Shown here in pieces: positions 46,078 to 58,900 of a DNA stretch of 64,000 nt. Location: positions 37,363,446 to 37,427,445 of the forward strand of contig CM018691.1 of NCBI GenBank assembly GCA_009363875.1. The letters are read 5' to 3'. The DNA comes from Mikania micrantha (Eukaryota; Streptophyta; Magnoliopsida; Asterales; Asteraceae). Positions within the stretch are counted from its first letter, which is position 1. The number at the start of each line of letters is the position of its first letter. Below the pieces are notes generated by a model that worked only from the letters and a program-made list of their open reading frames with translations, was not told where the DNA came from and did no database searches. Made by a program: the position numbers and the translations under genes.

Positions 46078-47100
46078 CTAGGTTATTACCCCGTGTATTA
46101 TACGGAATCAATATAAAATATTAAATAGCTAGAACAGATAATTTAAAATTTATAAAACGATATTTCCATATAAGATGATTAAGCTATGTATTAACAGATA
46201 CTTTAAGCATTAAAACAAAAAATTCGAAAGTTTAGTAACTGCATAATTGATATTTGATATGTAAGATACTATTTACGTAATTCTTAAAGTTATTTTGAAC
46301 GACTAACAAACACATAAAAAAGTTGTAATACGAATTGAATAAATTTAGCATTTACAAACCAATAATTTTATGAAAATTTCTATATTGAATATCATATCAG
46401 CCATTAGTGAAATAAGAAAATAATTAAGATTTGAAAATTATAAATAACAAATACTTAAAAATTATAAAATTATACTTTAAAATAAGATATAATTGAAATC
46501 TACTAAGTTATTATTAGAATAAAAAATATTAGTTTTGCATTTAAGTATACAATTTAAATATGAGAGAATTAGTAAAACATAATTAAATGAGAGAATATTA
46601 GAGTGATAGATCAGGAATTTTACATAACCCACTATTCCGACGATAACCCAAATAACTTTGGGAAGATGAAGCCGAATCTTGGATTTTTTTTGAACATCAT
46701 TGTAACACATTTTGAACACCATGTTCTTTTATGAGTTTGAGCTAATTCATCACCGTTTAAAAACTTATAGTACTGTAAGTTTTTAAATATTTTAAAATTA
46801 CAGTAGTGTAGCACAAAACTTACAACGATGATATTTTTTAAACAGTGATGAATTGCCCAAACTCATAAAAGAACATAGTGTTCAAAATGTGTTACAATGA
46901 TGTTAAAAAAATCCAAGATTTGGCTTCATCTTCTCAAAGTTATTTGGGTTATAGCCGGAATAGTGGGTTATGTAAAATTCCATGCCCACCCAAATTTAAT
47001 GATGAATAAATATTAAAGTGACATGTGGCAAAAATTAATGTGAAGTGAATATGGGAGTGACAAGTGGCATTTTTGTTATTATTTTATTATATAGTATAGA
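46078..47100 (-). mobile_element. Non-autonomous Helitron (1,023 bp)
   Basis: On the minus strand it starts TCTATACTATATAATAAAA (at 47100). It ends with a hairpin, CCGTAT-aat-ACACGG with one wobble pair, and CTAG (46078-46081). The host is A on the left and T on the right, with no duplication. A foldback MITE is inserted inside it. Confidence 0.8.
46614..46981. mobile_element. Foldback MITE, copy 2, nested in the Helitron
   Basis: The outer 17 bases, ggaattttacataaccc (46614-46630), are perfectly inverted at 46965-46981. Complementarity continues inwards for about 140 bp per arm with some mismatches, around a short unpaired centre. Same family as 38960-39280. The short minus-strand frames here read through the palindrome and are not genes. 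Confidence 0.85.
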
Positions 47101-47300
47101 TATAGATATAGATTATTTAGATATTTATTTTTTATTGCTATTATTATCTATACTCTACAATAATTATTTAAAAAAATAGTTAAGGAAATCAAACGGAGAA
47201 ATGAAAAACTTGCTTGTTGAGTTGTTGATAAGAATCGAAACAAAGACCGTCAATTTGAAGCTCATGAGCTCTAACCAAATGCTTCAAGTTTCTTGCGTTG

Positions 47301-47346
<46 letters not shown>

Positions 47347-48000
47347 TTATTTATTTATTTATAGTTTTTTTTATTTAATTATTACTTTTCACAATGATAT
47401 ATAAATGATTATAGTTTTTATTTAATTTGTATTTCGCTCCTATAAATTAACAACTTTGTCATATTTCAAGGTGACATTAATTGTAGATATCGTCATATAC
47501 GTTCAACCGCATCGTAAATAATCACGCATCATATCATAAACATAAAAATAAAATAAAAATAAAAATAAAAATTGTTACCTTCAAAATATAAACTTACAAA
47601 CGAAACAAAATACATGCATAGTAGAAACTAGAAACACAAGAAAATCCTTGCTAGGATGAATTCCAATAGTTAGACTAAGACCGAAAACCGGTGATAAAAC
47701 CGGCTCGATTTGATGCCTTTGAACTACTCTCAGTTGGACCAGTTTTTCCCCCCTATATCCAAAGGATATTTCATTAATACCACACCATATATTTTTTTAA
47801 GAAATGATTTTATTTGATTAAATGTTTTTATAATTATATATATTTTTTAAAATTTTTTAATTATTTATGATGTCACCCGGTTTCTTGAATCCAGTTTGAC
47901 AAGTTAGGCAACAAAATATTTAGTGTAATGTCTGGTCTGATTATAAAAAGAATAAGCTTAAGATGGACATTAGAGAGTTAATAATACAAGGAAAATATGT
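47101..48000. other. Intergenic with (AT)n run
   Basis: An AT microsatellite occupies about 47302-47345, followed by (tta)n. No gene. Confidence 0.6.
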
Positions 48001-48185
48001 TTTTTTTTTGAACGGCTTCCAGCTGAACGACTGATTTAAGCGTAAACGGGCACAAGTCCATGGACAGACCCAGTCGTCACTTCTTCTCACACCAGATAAA
48101 CAGAAACCGGATAAATCTGTAAACCCTATCTTTTACTCAGATTTGAACCCTGACCTCAATAAGGTCCAATTTCTTTCTTTTATTG
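48001..48185 (-). mobile_element. SINE, probably 5'-truncated
   Basis: On the minus strand a B box, gggttcaaatctg, is preceded by ttgaggtca. The element ends cgttcaaaaaaaaa, the same tail as the SINE at 24799. I do not find an A box at the expected distance, so the 5' end may be lost. Confidence 0.65.
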
Positions 48186-49767
48186 TAAGGAAGAATATGT
48201 GACTGGGAGTAATGTAATCCTTGGAAATTCTCCAAATTATTTGGAACTTAATCAATTTGTGAGAATATTCAAAGGAGTTTTAAATATGTCCTCAAAAACT
48301 TGTTTCTATATATGAACTTTTTCTTTATTTAGTCAATGTACGATTCCAAATACAAATAATCAACATTTTGGGGAATTTATTTCCTCTATTGTTATGTTCG
48401 AACCAACTCCATTCATGTCGCAAATTTTGTTCAATTTATTTAATTTTATATTTAGTATTAGAATTAAATTGAAACATATTTTGATTTTCTCTTTTGTTAA
48501 GTGCCGTAGTCAATTTTGTTGTAAACATTCATAACAAATTTTTTTTAAACGAAAAAAATATGGGCCAAATAAAATTACAATAAAGATGTGAGAGAAGAAC
48601 TTAAATGATTTTTATAGGCTAAAACTATTTTAGAAAAATATTAATTTTTAAACATAATAAGATGGAGTTTTAGAAAAAAAAAACTCATAAATCGGCTCAA
48701 ATGAACTCCAAATGAGCTTGTTATAGCGACATTTGAACTGGTTCGTCAAGTCATGATCCATAATCCTTTAAGCCAAATCTTAAAAACAATGACGAGAAGA
48801 AAATATACAATAACAAGCAGAAAGACACATGAGCTGAAAACATAAATTTTAAACTAAAAAGCAAACCATAATAGTTAAACCCAAAAGATTAAATCCTAAA
48901 TCTAAATCTAAATCCTAAATTTATACCTAAAGCATAAACTTTAAAACCAAATATATAAGTCAAACCCTAAAACATATTAACGAGCAAAAAAGAAATACTA
49001 ACCAACAAAATGACACAATAAATTGTACAACATAAATTCTAAAACATAAAAGTTATATCATAGGTTTGAGTCCTAAAATCTAAACGTTAACGCATAATGG
49101 TGAGCATGATATACATGACGACAACGAATAAGAAAGACATAGTGATGACGAAAAAAAGACATAGTAAACTGAATTCACACATTTTATAACGTAAAATCTA
49201 AATCCAAAAGCTAAGCCTAATATCTAAGATCATATAATTCAACAAGCATGTTTCAATATTGTTTGAACGAGTTTATTCGGAGTTCGTTTGAGACAATAAA
49301 TGAGTGGATAGAAATCATTCAAACATTTATACAAATTAAATTCTTTTTATTAGCACCCAACGATATATGAATATATGTTATTAGAAGGTTAAAAAAATAC
49401 ATTATATTGTAAATTATATGATAGCATTTTTATAGATAGAAATAAACCAAATTGAAAAAGTATTAAAAATGGAAATCATCTTAAAATTCGAATTAACATA
49501 TTAATAATCTTTAATCTTATTGTATTTTTACAAGAAACTCTGATAAACCCAAATATTTCCAATTCTGCTAAGTGCTAATCCACATTTGTCTTCTTTCGAA
49601 TCAAAGGTTTTAGGTTTTTTTTACATAAACCTTTTCTACGTTTACACAATTTGCACACCTTCACGTTATCTCCCTTCACATCTCTCTCTCTCTCTCTTTC
49701 CCATCCCAATTTCTTATCTTTTCAGTTTCTTGAAATCAAGAACTGAAACAGAGAGATTTGTGCAAAA
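48186..49767. other. Upstream region of the NTT gene
   Basis: AT-rich with no gene. A CT-rich tract, (tc)n at 49680-49700, lies 70-90 bp before the start codon and is probably 5' leader. No clear TATA box. Confidence 0.5.
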
Positions 49768-52700
49768 ATGGAAGGTGTCATTCAAACAAAAGGGCTTTTA
49801 TCCCTCCCATCAAACCCACAAACCAGAATCTTTCTGAACAAAATCCCACAACAATCAATTAGACAAAGAATCAGTGTTTCAAATCCCTTGAAACTCAAAT
49901 CCCCAAACGTGTTTCCGTCAAATCTTGATGGGTCAAGAAAATTTCAAGGGTTTGGCAGTAATTTTGGTTTGTTTGGTGTTCAAAAACCAAGATTTGCTCA
50001 AGTTTGTAAAGCTTCTGCCGGTGCCGTCTCCGGAGCCGGCGGTGCCGGTGAATTGGAGGCTGACCCACCAAAGTTTATGGGAACTGAAGTTTTGACATTG
50101 AAAAAGATTGTACCTTTAGGGTTAATGTTTTTTTGTATTCTTTTTAATTACACAATTCTCAGGGATACAAAAGATGTATTGGTGGTTACAGCAAAAGGGT
50201 CAAGTGCTGAAATTATACCCTTCTTGAAAACTTGGGTCAATTTGCCAATGGCAATTGGGTTTATGGTTTTGTATACAAAATTGTCAAATGTTTTGTCAAA
50301 GAAAGCCCTTTTTTACACTGTAATTCTTCCATTTATCGGGTTTTTCGGGGCCTTTGGGTTTGTTTTGTATCCACTTAGCAATTATTTTCACCCAACTGCA
50401 CTTGCTGATAAGCTGCTTGCATTTCTGGGACCTCGGTTTCTTGGACCGCTTGCGATTATGAGAATTTGGAGTTTTTGTTTGTTTTATGTGATGGCTGAGC
50501 TTTGGGGAAGTGTGGTGGTTTCAGTTTTGTTTTGGGGGTTTGCTAATCAGGTATAATGATTAATTGTTTATTTATTTTTATTATTTATTTATGTATTTTT
50601 CTGTGTTGAAGTTCCTCCTGACTGATAATGATTTGGGTTATTAGATACATAAAAATTTGTCTTTATTATGGATGAAATGAGTTTAACATTGTGAATTTGA
50701 TTGAATTAAGTGTGTTAAGACCATAAAAGTTGTTTTGAGGATATAAATAAATTTGAGATAAAAATTTTTTATTGTAGATGAAATTTATGATTTATTGTAG
50801 ATAAAATGCGTCTGGATTGTGGATTTGATGTGTTTAATGTTTATATGATAATTTTGGGGTTTTTGAAGGTAAAAATGGATACCAGGAAATGGGTGTCTTT
50901 TGTTTGCATCGAACAATTGGATATTTGGATTTTTGCTAGTAGTTTCTATAGCATGGGTCATTTGTTTATCTAGGTACATATGTATGTGTGTGCATGAATA
51001 CATACATGTATATACATATAGGCATATATACATGCATATGTGTGTATGGGGTGTTTGAATGAGCTGCAGCCTGCAAACCTATCAAGTTTGCAGTGTTCAC
51101 CATAATCACTTTTTAAAAGTTTAATTCATACATCAAACACGACTCTATATATGTATATTTGTGCATACAAACATGTAAATTATGCAAATAAATGGATATA
51201 TGTTCAAATATGTATATACAAATTTCTCTTCTTGTATGTATTCAAGCATAGGCATACGCTAAAATATAACATGAGTTACCCCAAAACATATATACAAAAT
51301 TTAGCATTTTTTCTTTGTCCTTACTGCTTGAACGCCATTTTGCAATAGTGTTTATCTATTCATGTTTGCATATTTGAATGCTTAGGCATATGTGTATATG
51401 CATATATACATATATCGACATAGTTTTATTCAAATTGTTAGTATGAAAAGTTTTCTTACTATCTCTTTTTTAAAGTAATGGTTGATAATGCCTAATTTGA
51501 CCATCGTGTAGATAACAACTGTCGACGAAGCCAAAAAGTTCTATCCTTTATTCGGGCTTGGGGCCAATGTTGCCTTGATTTTCTCAGGCCGTACGGTGAA
51601 ATACTTCTCGAACATGAGGAAACATTTGGGCCCTGGAGTCGATGGATGGGCCATCTCTTTAAAATATATGATGAGTATTGTGGTGTTAATGGGTCTAGCG
51701 ATTTGCGGTCTTTATTGGTGGGTTAACACATATGTTGCTCTTCCTACCCGTAGCAAGAAGAAGAAGGTAAACTCGCAATTTTTTATTTTTTCATGTCAAA
51801 TAATTAAATGATGCTCGTATTTGCGTTTCGGAACTGATTTTCTGAGTAATAAATATTTTTTTATTTTATATAATTTATAAAGTAAATGTTAAATTGCTTT
51901 TTATTGCAGGAAAAACCAAACATGAGCACAATGGAGAGCTTGAAGTTCTTGGCATCATCACCATACATTAGAGATTTGGCCACTTTGGTTGTTGCATATG
52001 GAATTAGCATTAATCTTGTTGAGGTTACATGGAAATCAAAGCTCAAGGCGCAGGTAAAATTAATGAAATTAATTCAAATTAGTCTTTAACAATGATAAAG
52101 ACATTATGCATCGATAATAGTCCTATGCGAACCATGATCATAGTCATAGTAAAAATGTAAGGGTGGAAAAATGGGCGGGTTGTGTGACACTGACAATTAT
52201 TTGGGACATGGTTGGTAATTCGGTAAACTCTGGCATGCTTCGAGGCAAATCATTTTTATGTTTTTTGAACATTATTGTGTAAAATTTAATTGCTAAATTA
52301 TATATTTTTTATAGTTATCTAATATTTTGAACAAAATCATTTAGGAGGTTTTATTTATATAAAATATACTTTATTTGACTTTTAACCTATTTGACATGTT
52401 TCTTTTTAAGCTATTATTTTAAATCTCTCAAGCAGGTCATATTTGAATTTAACTAAAGATGTAACATACAGTACAACTCAAATCACAATGCATACAAACG
52501 AGCCAGCAGACCAGCCTTGACCCGTTTGACTCACTAAATTACCTTTTTTTTAATCATTTGTAGGCTGTAGCTTATTATTCATAAAAAAATCTAATACAGA
52601 CAAAGAAGTGTCTTCAGCCCAACCCAACCCAAATTGACCCGTTTGAACCTGCCTAAAAATTACATGTTTTGACTTTTTTAACAGTTGTCCATTTTGCCAC

Positions 52701-54002
52701 CTGTACAGTAGTATAATGCATAGGCTAGATTTTCCATCCTGGCTTTTTTTAATACTAGTTATATTCTACTTTTATTTTATAATAATTCTTTCTTTTTTTT
52801 TTTTTTTTTTTTGCAGTTTCCTAGCCCTAATGAATATTCTTCATTCATGGGTGACTTTTCAACTGCAACCGGAATAGCAACGTTCACAATGATGTTATTG
52901 AGTCAATGGATATTCAACAAATACGGTTGGGGGGTGGCTGCAAAAATCACACCCACGGTCCTACTTCTAACCGGGGTTGGGTTCTTTTCTTTGATCTTGT
53001 TTGGTGACCCACTTGGACCTGGTCTTATGAAGTTCGGATTGACCCCACTCTTAGCCGCGGTTTACGTTGGTGCTATGCAAAATATATTTAGCAAAAGTGC
53101 AAAATATAGCTTGTTTGATCCTTGCAAAGAAATGGCATATATTCCTTTGGATGAAGACACCAAGGTTAGTTTTATTATTTCTGTAGCTTATTAAATGTTT
53201 TTATTTATGGGTCTCGCTTATATGATGCAATATATATTGGGACGTTAATCGTGCCTGGTTGGTGGGTTGAATTGTTCTACCTGAACACGAATATTATGTT
53301 TTTTTAAGTCAAAGATATCAATCTCAACGTGTACACACTTGTAATCGTGCCTGGTTGGTGGGTGAAAGGGCTAAATGAGTTGTAAACTGGTTGATAGGTC
53401 GACTTGTTTAATTAAACGGGTTAAACAAGTCAACCGAACATGAACTATCTATTAAATGAGTTAGATGTGACAACCCAAAACTTGATTATTATACAGTCGT
53501 ATAAGAAATTGCCACCGGGGGTGTTTAGAAATGCATTTTGAAAGTAACTATCAAGTTACCAAAGTTTTTTTTTTTTTTTTTTTCTTTATCTGTTTTAACT
53601 GTTTCTTCTTTATGATTAATCGCTTATTAAGGCAGTTCATAGTTGATCACTTATTTATTTTTTTAAATTCAGGTTAAAGGTAAGGCAGCAATAGATGTTG
53701 TGTGCAACCCGTTAGGTAAATCGGGTGGAGCACTAATCCAACAATTTATGATCTTGACATTCGGTTCACTTGCAAACTCGACACCATACCTTGGCGGTGT
53801 GTTGCTAGTGATTGTGATAGCATGGTTAGGTGCTGCCAGCTCATTGGATAAACAGTTCACCGCGTTGAGGCAGGAGGAAGAGCTCGAGAAGGAGATGGAA
53901 AGAGCCGCGGTTAAAATCCCGATTGTTTCTTCAAACGGGTCAGTCGAGACCGATTCCAACACTAGCAGTTCAACAGAAACATCATCCCCTCAAAACGTGT
54001 GA
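49768..54002 (+). CDS. AATP1: Plastid ATP/ADP transporter (NTT/AATP family)
   Basis: Five exons: 49768-50550, 51512-51766, 51910-52053, 52817-53164 and 53673-54002. All introns are GT-AG and in phase 0. The protein is 619 aa, close to Arabidopsis NTT1/NTT2. It exchanges stromal ADP (plus phosphate) for cytosolic ATP across the inner plastid envelope, feeding starch and fatty-acid synthesis where photosynthesis does not. Residues 1 to about 80 are Ser/Arg-rich with few acidic residues, as in a transit peptide. About 12 hydrophobic segments follow. Family signature text such as VTAKGSSAEIIPFLKTW is present. Lys154, Glu244, Glu384 and Lys526 appear to match the four charged residues required for transport in Arabidopsis NTT1 (K155, E245, E385, K527; numbers from memory). 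The C-terminal tail after residue 570 is acidic, then Ser/Thr-rich. The ATG at 49768 opens the transit peptide. Confidence 0.95.
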
Positions 54003-54259
54003 ATTTGAGGTTTGTGGGTTTTATAGGATTTGATATAGAAAAAGATTGAAAGTTTGGGATGGTTTTAGGTTTTGTTATATTGTTTTTAGATGAATAAGAG
54101 TAAATGCAGGAAGGCTGCTGACTTCCAAAGTCTTTTTTTAAAATTTTATTAAACAGCATATTTATGTTGTTAATTTAATTATATTTAATGTATTTTATTG
54201 TTTTTTTTCCTTCTTTTTTTTATAATTATAAAGCATATAATGGAAGTGTTTTGTAGATA
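54003..54259. other. 3' UTR and flank of the NTT gene
   Basis: Contains gatgaataagagtaaa (54090-54105) and a T-rich stretch. Probable 3' UTR; polyadenylation site not certain. Confidence 0.5.
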
Positions 54260-54720
54260 ACACATGTTCTTTGTGGAACACGTACAGGATGAAAACAGAC
54301 AACTCACAAAAACGGTTAAACAATATTAAGTTAGGTTTTAACATATATTTTTCTATGCCATTTTATATATGTTCATTTCTTATATTATTATATTTATTAT
54401 CAAATGTTATTTTTTATTTTCTCAATCAAAATTCTCTCATATTAAATGATAATTAAATGATTTATATTATTAAATAATTAAATGATTTATATTAAAAAAA
54501 TAATTTTTGATAAATTAAAAATAAAATATTTGTATTAAAAACACTTAAAGAAAAGTTTACAAAATATGGCATTTTTTTAAAAAATCAAAACTGTAAAGAA
54601 TAAGAAATATTTTAAATCTGTACTTTTAGAAAAAATAAAAGTTTTATAAAAAAAAATTAAGTATTTTTAAAAACATTTTTTTATTTATTAGTTTTCTTTA
54701 AAAAGTATATAACATTTACT
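54260..54720 (+). mobile_element. Helitron remnant lacking its 3' end
   Basis: Shares atattaaatgataattaaa, gtttacaaaatat and aaaaagtatataacattt with the Helitron 37310-37789, in the same order. The terminal hairpin and CTAG are missing: similarity stops at about 54717. Confidence 0.5.
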
Positions 54721-54789
54721 TTATGATAAATTCCAATTACAACTATCAACATAACTAGAATATTCCTCTACAAACGACCTTTGATTTGG

Positions 54790-54985
54790 AACAAGAGGCA
54801 GGCAAAAAAAGGGACCCAGAACCGGTCATATCTGAACTGATGGGTACAAATGAGTCAGGTTTTGCAGACAAATTGGAACCGAAACCGGATAAATCGGAAC
54901 TAAACCAGAACCCACAAGGCATTGACTTTGTTGACCAGAACTGGAACCGGTTCAAAGAAAAACCCAATTTGCACACCTCTATTCG
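54790..54985. mobile_element. accggtt-rich fragment with a hAT-like end
   Basis: Words ccggtc, accggat, ggaaccggtt and the end tttgcacacctcta match the small TIR elements elsewhere in the window. The 69-codon frame through it has no protein support. Confidence 0.4.
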
Positions 54986-55904
54986 GAACATATGAAGAGA
55001 AACTTAGGCATTAATAATGGTTTTTTTGAACCTTACAAAATCATTACAAGTTTTAACCCGTTTTTTTACAAGTTCTAAACTTTTTTTGCATTAAAACTAA
55101 AATAAAATATAGTTGCTCATGTTTGGTTTAACTGGCCAACATGTTAACAAATCTATCTAACAGTCTTAGGTGCTCTTTGGTTCGTTAAATAATGAGTCAA
55201 TAAGACTATTGCCATCTACAACCGGATCCTTTATTCATTCGCTAGTTGGACAATTTTTTTTTGCTTGATCAAAATTAGCAACCAGATTGATGCACCAACG
55301 TTTGGTTGGTTTCTTTTTATTATTATTTTAAATTTCAAATGACACATGTTAATTTTTAATTAGTTTGTGTTCTATTTTGGTTTAGATTGGGTTAATTGTT
55401 AATGAGAGTGAAAAAAATTAAGAGAGCAAAATTAATTATGTAATTAATAGTTTAGACTGATTGATTGTGAATGTGAGTAGTCTAAGAGGTCTGAATTGTT
55501 CGTATTTTATTTAAAACATAATGGTTAAAAGAATAATTGTTCATATGTGTTTTTTTAATAAAACAAACAGTTTTATAATCTGAACGATTCAGGTGTAGTT
55601 TCTTGATAATATTATTAAAAGACTATCAAACAGTCCCTTAGTCTCTTACGACTAAAGTCGTTTCGTTTGACCATTTTGGTTTGTAAAAGTTCTAAGCCAA
55701 CAGGGCGATTAGGGGATTTTGGCAGCAACCAAACCCACCAAACCGGTATTGATCCAACCGGTTTATTTGATTTCAATAATCTAATTACTTCTAAATTATC
55801 AATCATTAGCAATAGAAGTATACCAAAAATAAAGTCAACTTATAACAAGTTTGTAATGTGTCACATTAAGCAAACAAAATCCCACCTAAATTTCCATTAT
55901 ATAT
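54986..55904. other. Intergenic between NTT and DUF2921 genes
   Basis: No gene. The part nearest 55904 is the 3' flank of the convergent minus-strand gene. Confidence 0.5.
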
Positions 55905-58900
55905 TCATTCTATATCAACATCCTTCCTCATCACACCATCTCCATTGACACCAGAAGTCATCTCAGCCTCCGCCACCACTGGCGGCAACCGCTCATATGC
56001 CACCGATGGACGTGGCAGAACCCTAAACTTTCCAAAATCAAGAACCCGCGCAAGCTTCTCGTAACCCAACTTCTGTTGAACATGTACCAAAACCGCGAGT
56101 AAAACTGCGATTACAGGTATCAAAACGTCCCCAACTTTTGAGTAGAAATCAAGCCGTGGGTCCACAAACTCGTATTCTTCGGAGAAATACGGGTTCGGGA
56201 TTGGTGATCGTATGTAATCGTATACATGCGGAAGAAGTTGAATCACGGTTAACCCGATAAAATATGATTTCCTCAATGGTATGCAACCTATTTGCCATAT
56301 CAAGTTGCCAATAACTTGTGGGAGTAGAAAGAAATCTTGCACCAGACCCGCATACTCCTCGAGCTCGACTAGCCACGGTTGCACCTTGTGGACCATAAAC
56401 ACACATACAAACCCAACCAAGTGGATCACCACAGTCACGAGTAAAACTCGTTTGTCAGATGGTGCACGGCTTGGCTCTAGTGGGGCCCGGGAGTATAACC
56501 TAACCCGGGCCCTCCAAACTTTTTGGTAGAGCCTTATGATCAAGGAGAATGAAACCAATACAAGAATCTTGACAGTGTAATCAATAACTTGAATCATTTG
56601 GCTCTTTTCAAGAACCCAAGATTCCTCGTATGATTTCGACTTTTTAAAAATCGCTTCAGCTCCTGTAACGAGTGGGATTGCATACCCAAACGCTTGAACC
56701 GATAACATCACTATCGAAACATACGGGCTCGAGTCTGAGTTCTCTTTAATGTAAAACAATTCACTTAAAATACACGCGATTGCAACAGAAAGCGTAAGAG
56801 CCCGTAAAATCCCCTCAACACCTTGTCTAGAAAGAATATCTTCCCGTTGAGCCCGATACATAATCGGTACTGTTTGCAGCTTAACAGGCTTAAAATACAA
56901 TGGGTCAACCGCGTTCCTTTGGCTCGATATCGAAATCCTAGCCGTTGGGTTAACGAGCCAGCGGGTCGTGGTTGGTGGATACGATACCACAACCTCTATC
57001 CAACAATCCAGCCCATTTTCAAGATCCATACTCTCGTATAAAACATTCCACGAGGCCCGTACGTCTCGACAGCCCATCAAATACATCTTCCCGACAAGCG
57101 GGTGATACAACCCTTCTACAAATAGGTTAGAAAAGTTCCCATATTGTGGGCCCGACAGACTGATTTGGGCCGATACGTTTAACAAAAGCTGCTTCTCGGT
57201 GTATGTTTCTTTACTGTGGTACGGGCCATCTTCTTCTGTTACCGACCCGTTTAGTAGAGACCAGTAATGACCAAATAACGGGCCAATCGATAAAATCTCG
57301 ACCTGTAAATCGGTTCTCGAAGCCCGATTCGCCTGCGGATCAGGGACCGCAGGGTGGTGAAGTGTAAGATCTTCAGATAAAACCGACAAAGCCAACAGAT
57401 ACGAGTCAGCATCTCCAAGTTTTGGGAAGTTCAAAAGTGACTTTTTAACCACGGTCCCAAAGCTGAACGGTTCGGTTTTCTCAAGCACAGATCCGGCGAA
57501 CTTGATCTTGGAATACGTATAATACGGTTTTGAATCCGTATACTGATCGTACAACTCAGATGCACGTACCAGTTTCTCAAACACTAAAGGAAAATAAGAC
57601 GAGTTATTAGTATCACCATCTTCAACACTTGATATTGTCCCAATGATAATGCTTCTTTGCTGGATGGAAAATGAGAGCGGGATGTACAAACAGACCCGCG
57701 AATCACAACCGTTGGATTCTTGATCAACGGCTCCACGACAACCGATCATACACAGCTGCCCGCTGGATGATTCCCACATCCCTTCAACTGAAAGGGTCAT
57801 GTTGTTGAGCCCGGTTCTTTGAGCCGCTCGATAAGGATTCTCATATGGTGGAACGACTCTAATAATCCCGGAAACTTTCAAATACTTTCCGTTTTTACCC
57901 TTTACAGACGGTTCTTCACACCGAACGTCTTGAAAACTAAGCCTCACGCCTTTAAAGCTCCCGTTAGTCGATCTTATACTATCATCAGAATCAAATGGGC
58001 CTAATTTGCTGCAAACGTTACCGGGCCTGTTACATTTCCAATTTGGGACGACGGTTAATGGATCTTGACCAGTAAACCGTTCAAGAATAAGGCAAAAGTC
58101 ACTCCCTTTATACAACCCGATCCCATCTGTAACATTCTCTTTAAACGGGTATGGAGCGCAAGCTTTTGACACGAGTTTTTGTGATTTAAACTCATAACTA
58201 GCAGAACCACTTAAAGAGGATGAAATGTGCACATCATCAAAGTATTTTTCATTCGTTTTCGGATTTAAACTTCTTAAAACACCAGAAATCCCTCTTTTTG
58301 TTAATGTGAATGTTTTCGGGTAATGAATAGTTAGCAAGATCTGGTCATCTTGATTGAGGGGCGGGTTGGTCATGAAGCCCGGTTCTTTTATCCAATCCCA
58401 CGGGTTGCTAGAGTCGCGATAACGAAACGGTAACATAGTGCTCCCGAGTAAACAGATTACAGTATCCCCATTGTTGTCATCTTCTGAGTTATCATACACA
58501 ATTCCTTGGAAAGAAACTGTTAGATCTGAATGATCTTGGTATATATGAAAGGTTGGGTCGTTTTCATACGGTGTGTACCCGAATGAACCCAACATTGTTA
58601 TACCGAGCTGCAGGATGCCATTGATGTTAACCGAGTTTCTGGACCGATGAGCTCGGTCTACATCAGTGACCCAGAATGAAACCAAGTTCAACGGTGATCT
58701 TGAATCAAAACTTGACACATTTAATCTCGGATCTGAATTTGACCCGTTTGGTTTGTGATAAAACGGCATTAACGGGGATTTATCCAAATCTTGCCACCAA
58801 TCACCGTTAATAAATGATAATTTGTCTTTGATTCCGTATAATCGTTTGCCGTAGGGTTTTTTATTTGAATCAGGAGGTAAAATTGAAGAACATTTTTTCT

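Noticed and set aside
54786..54995. 69-codon ORF after the NTT gene
   Set aside because: Translation of an accggtt-rich hAT-like fragment.
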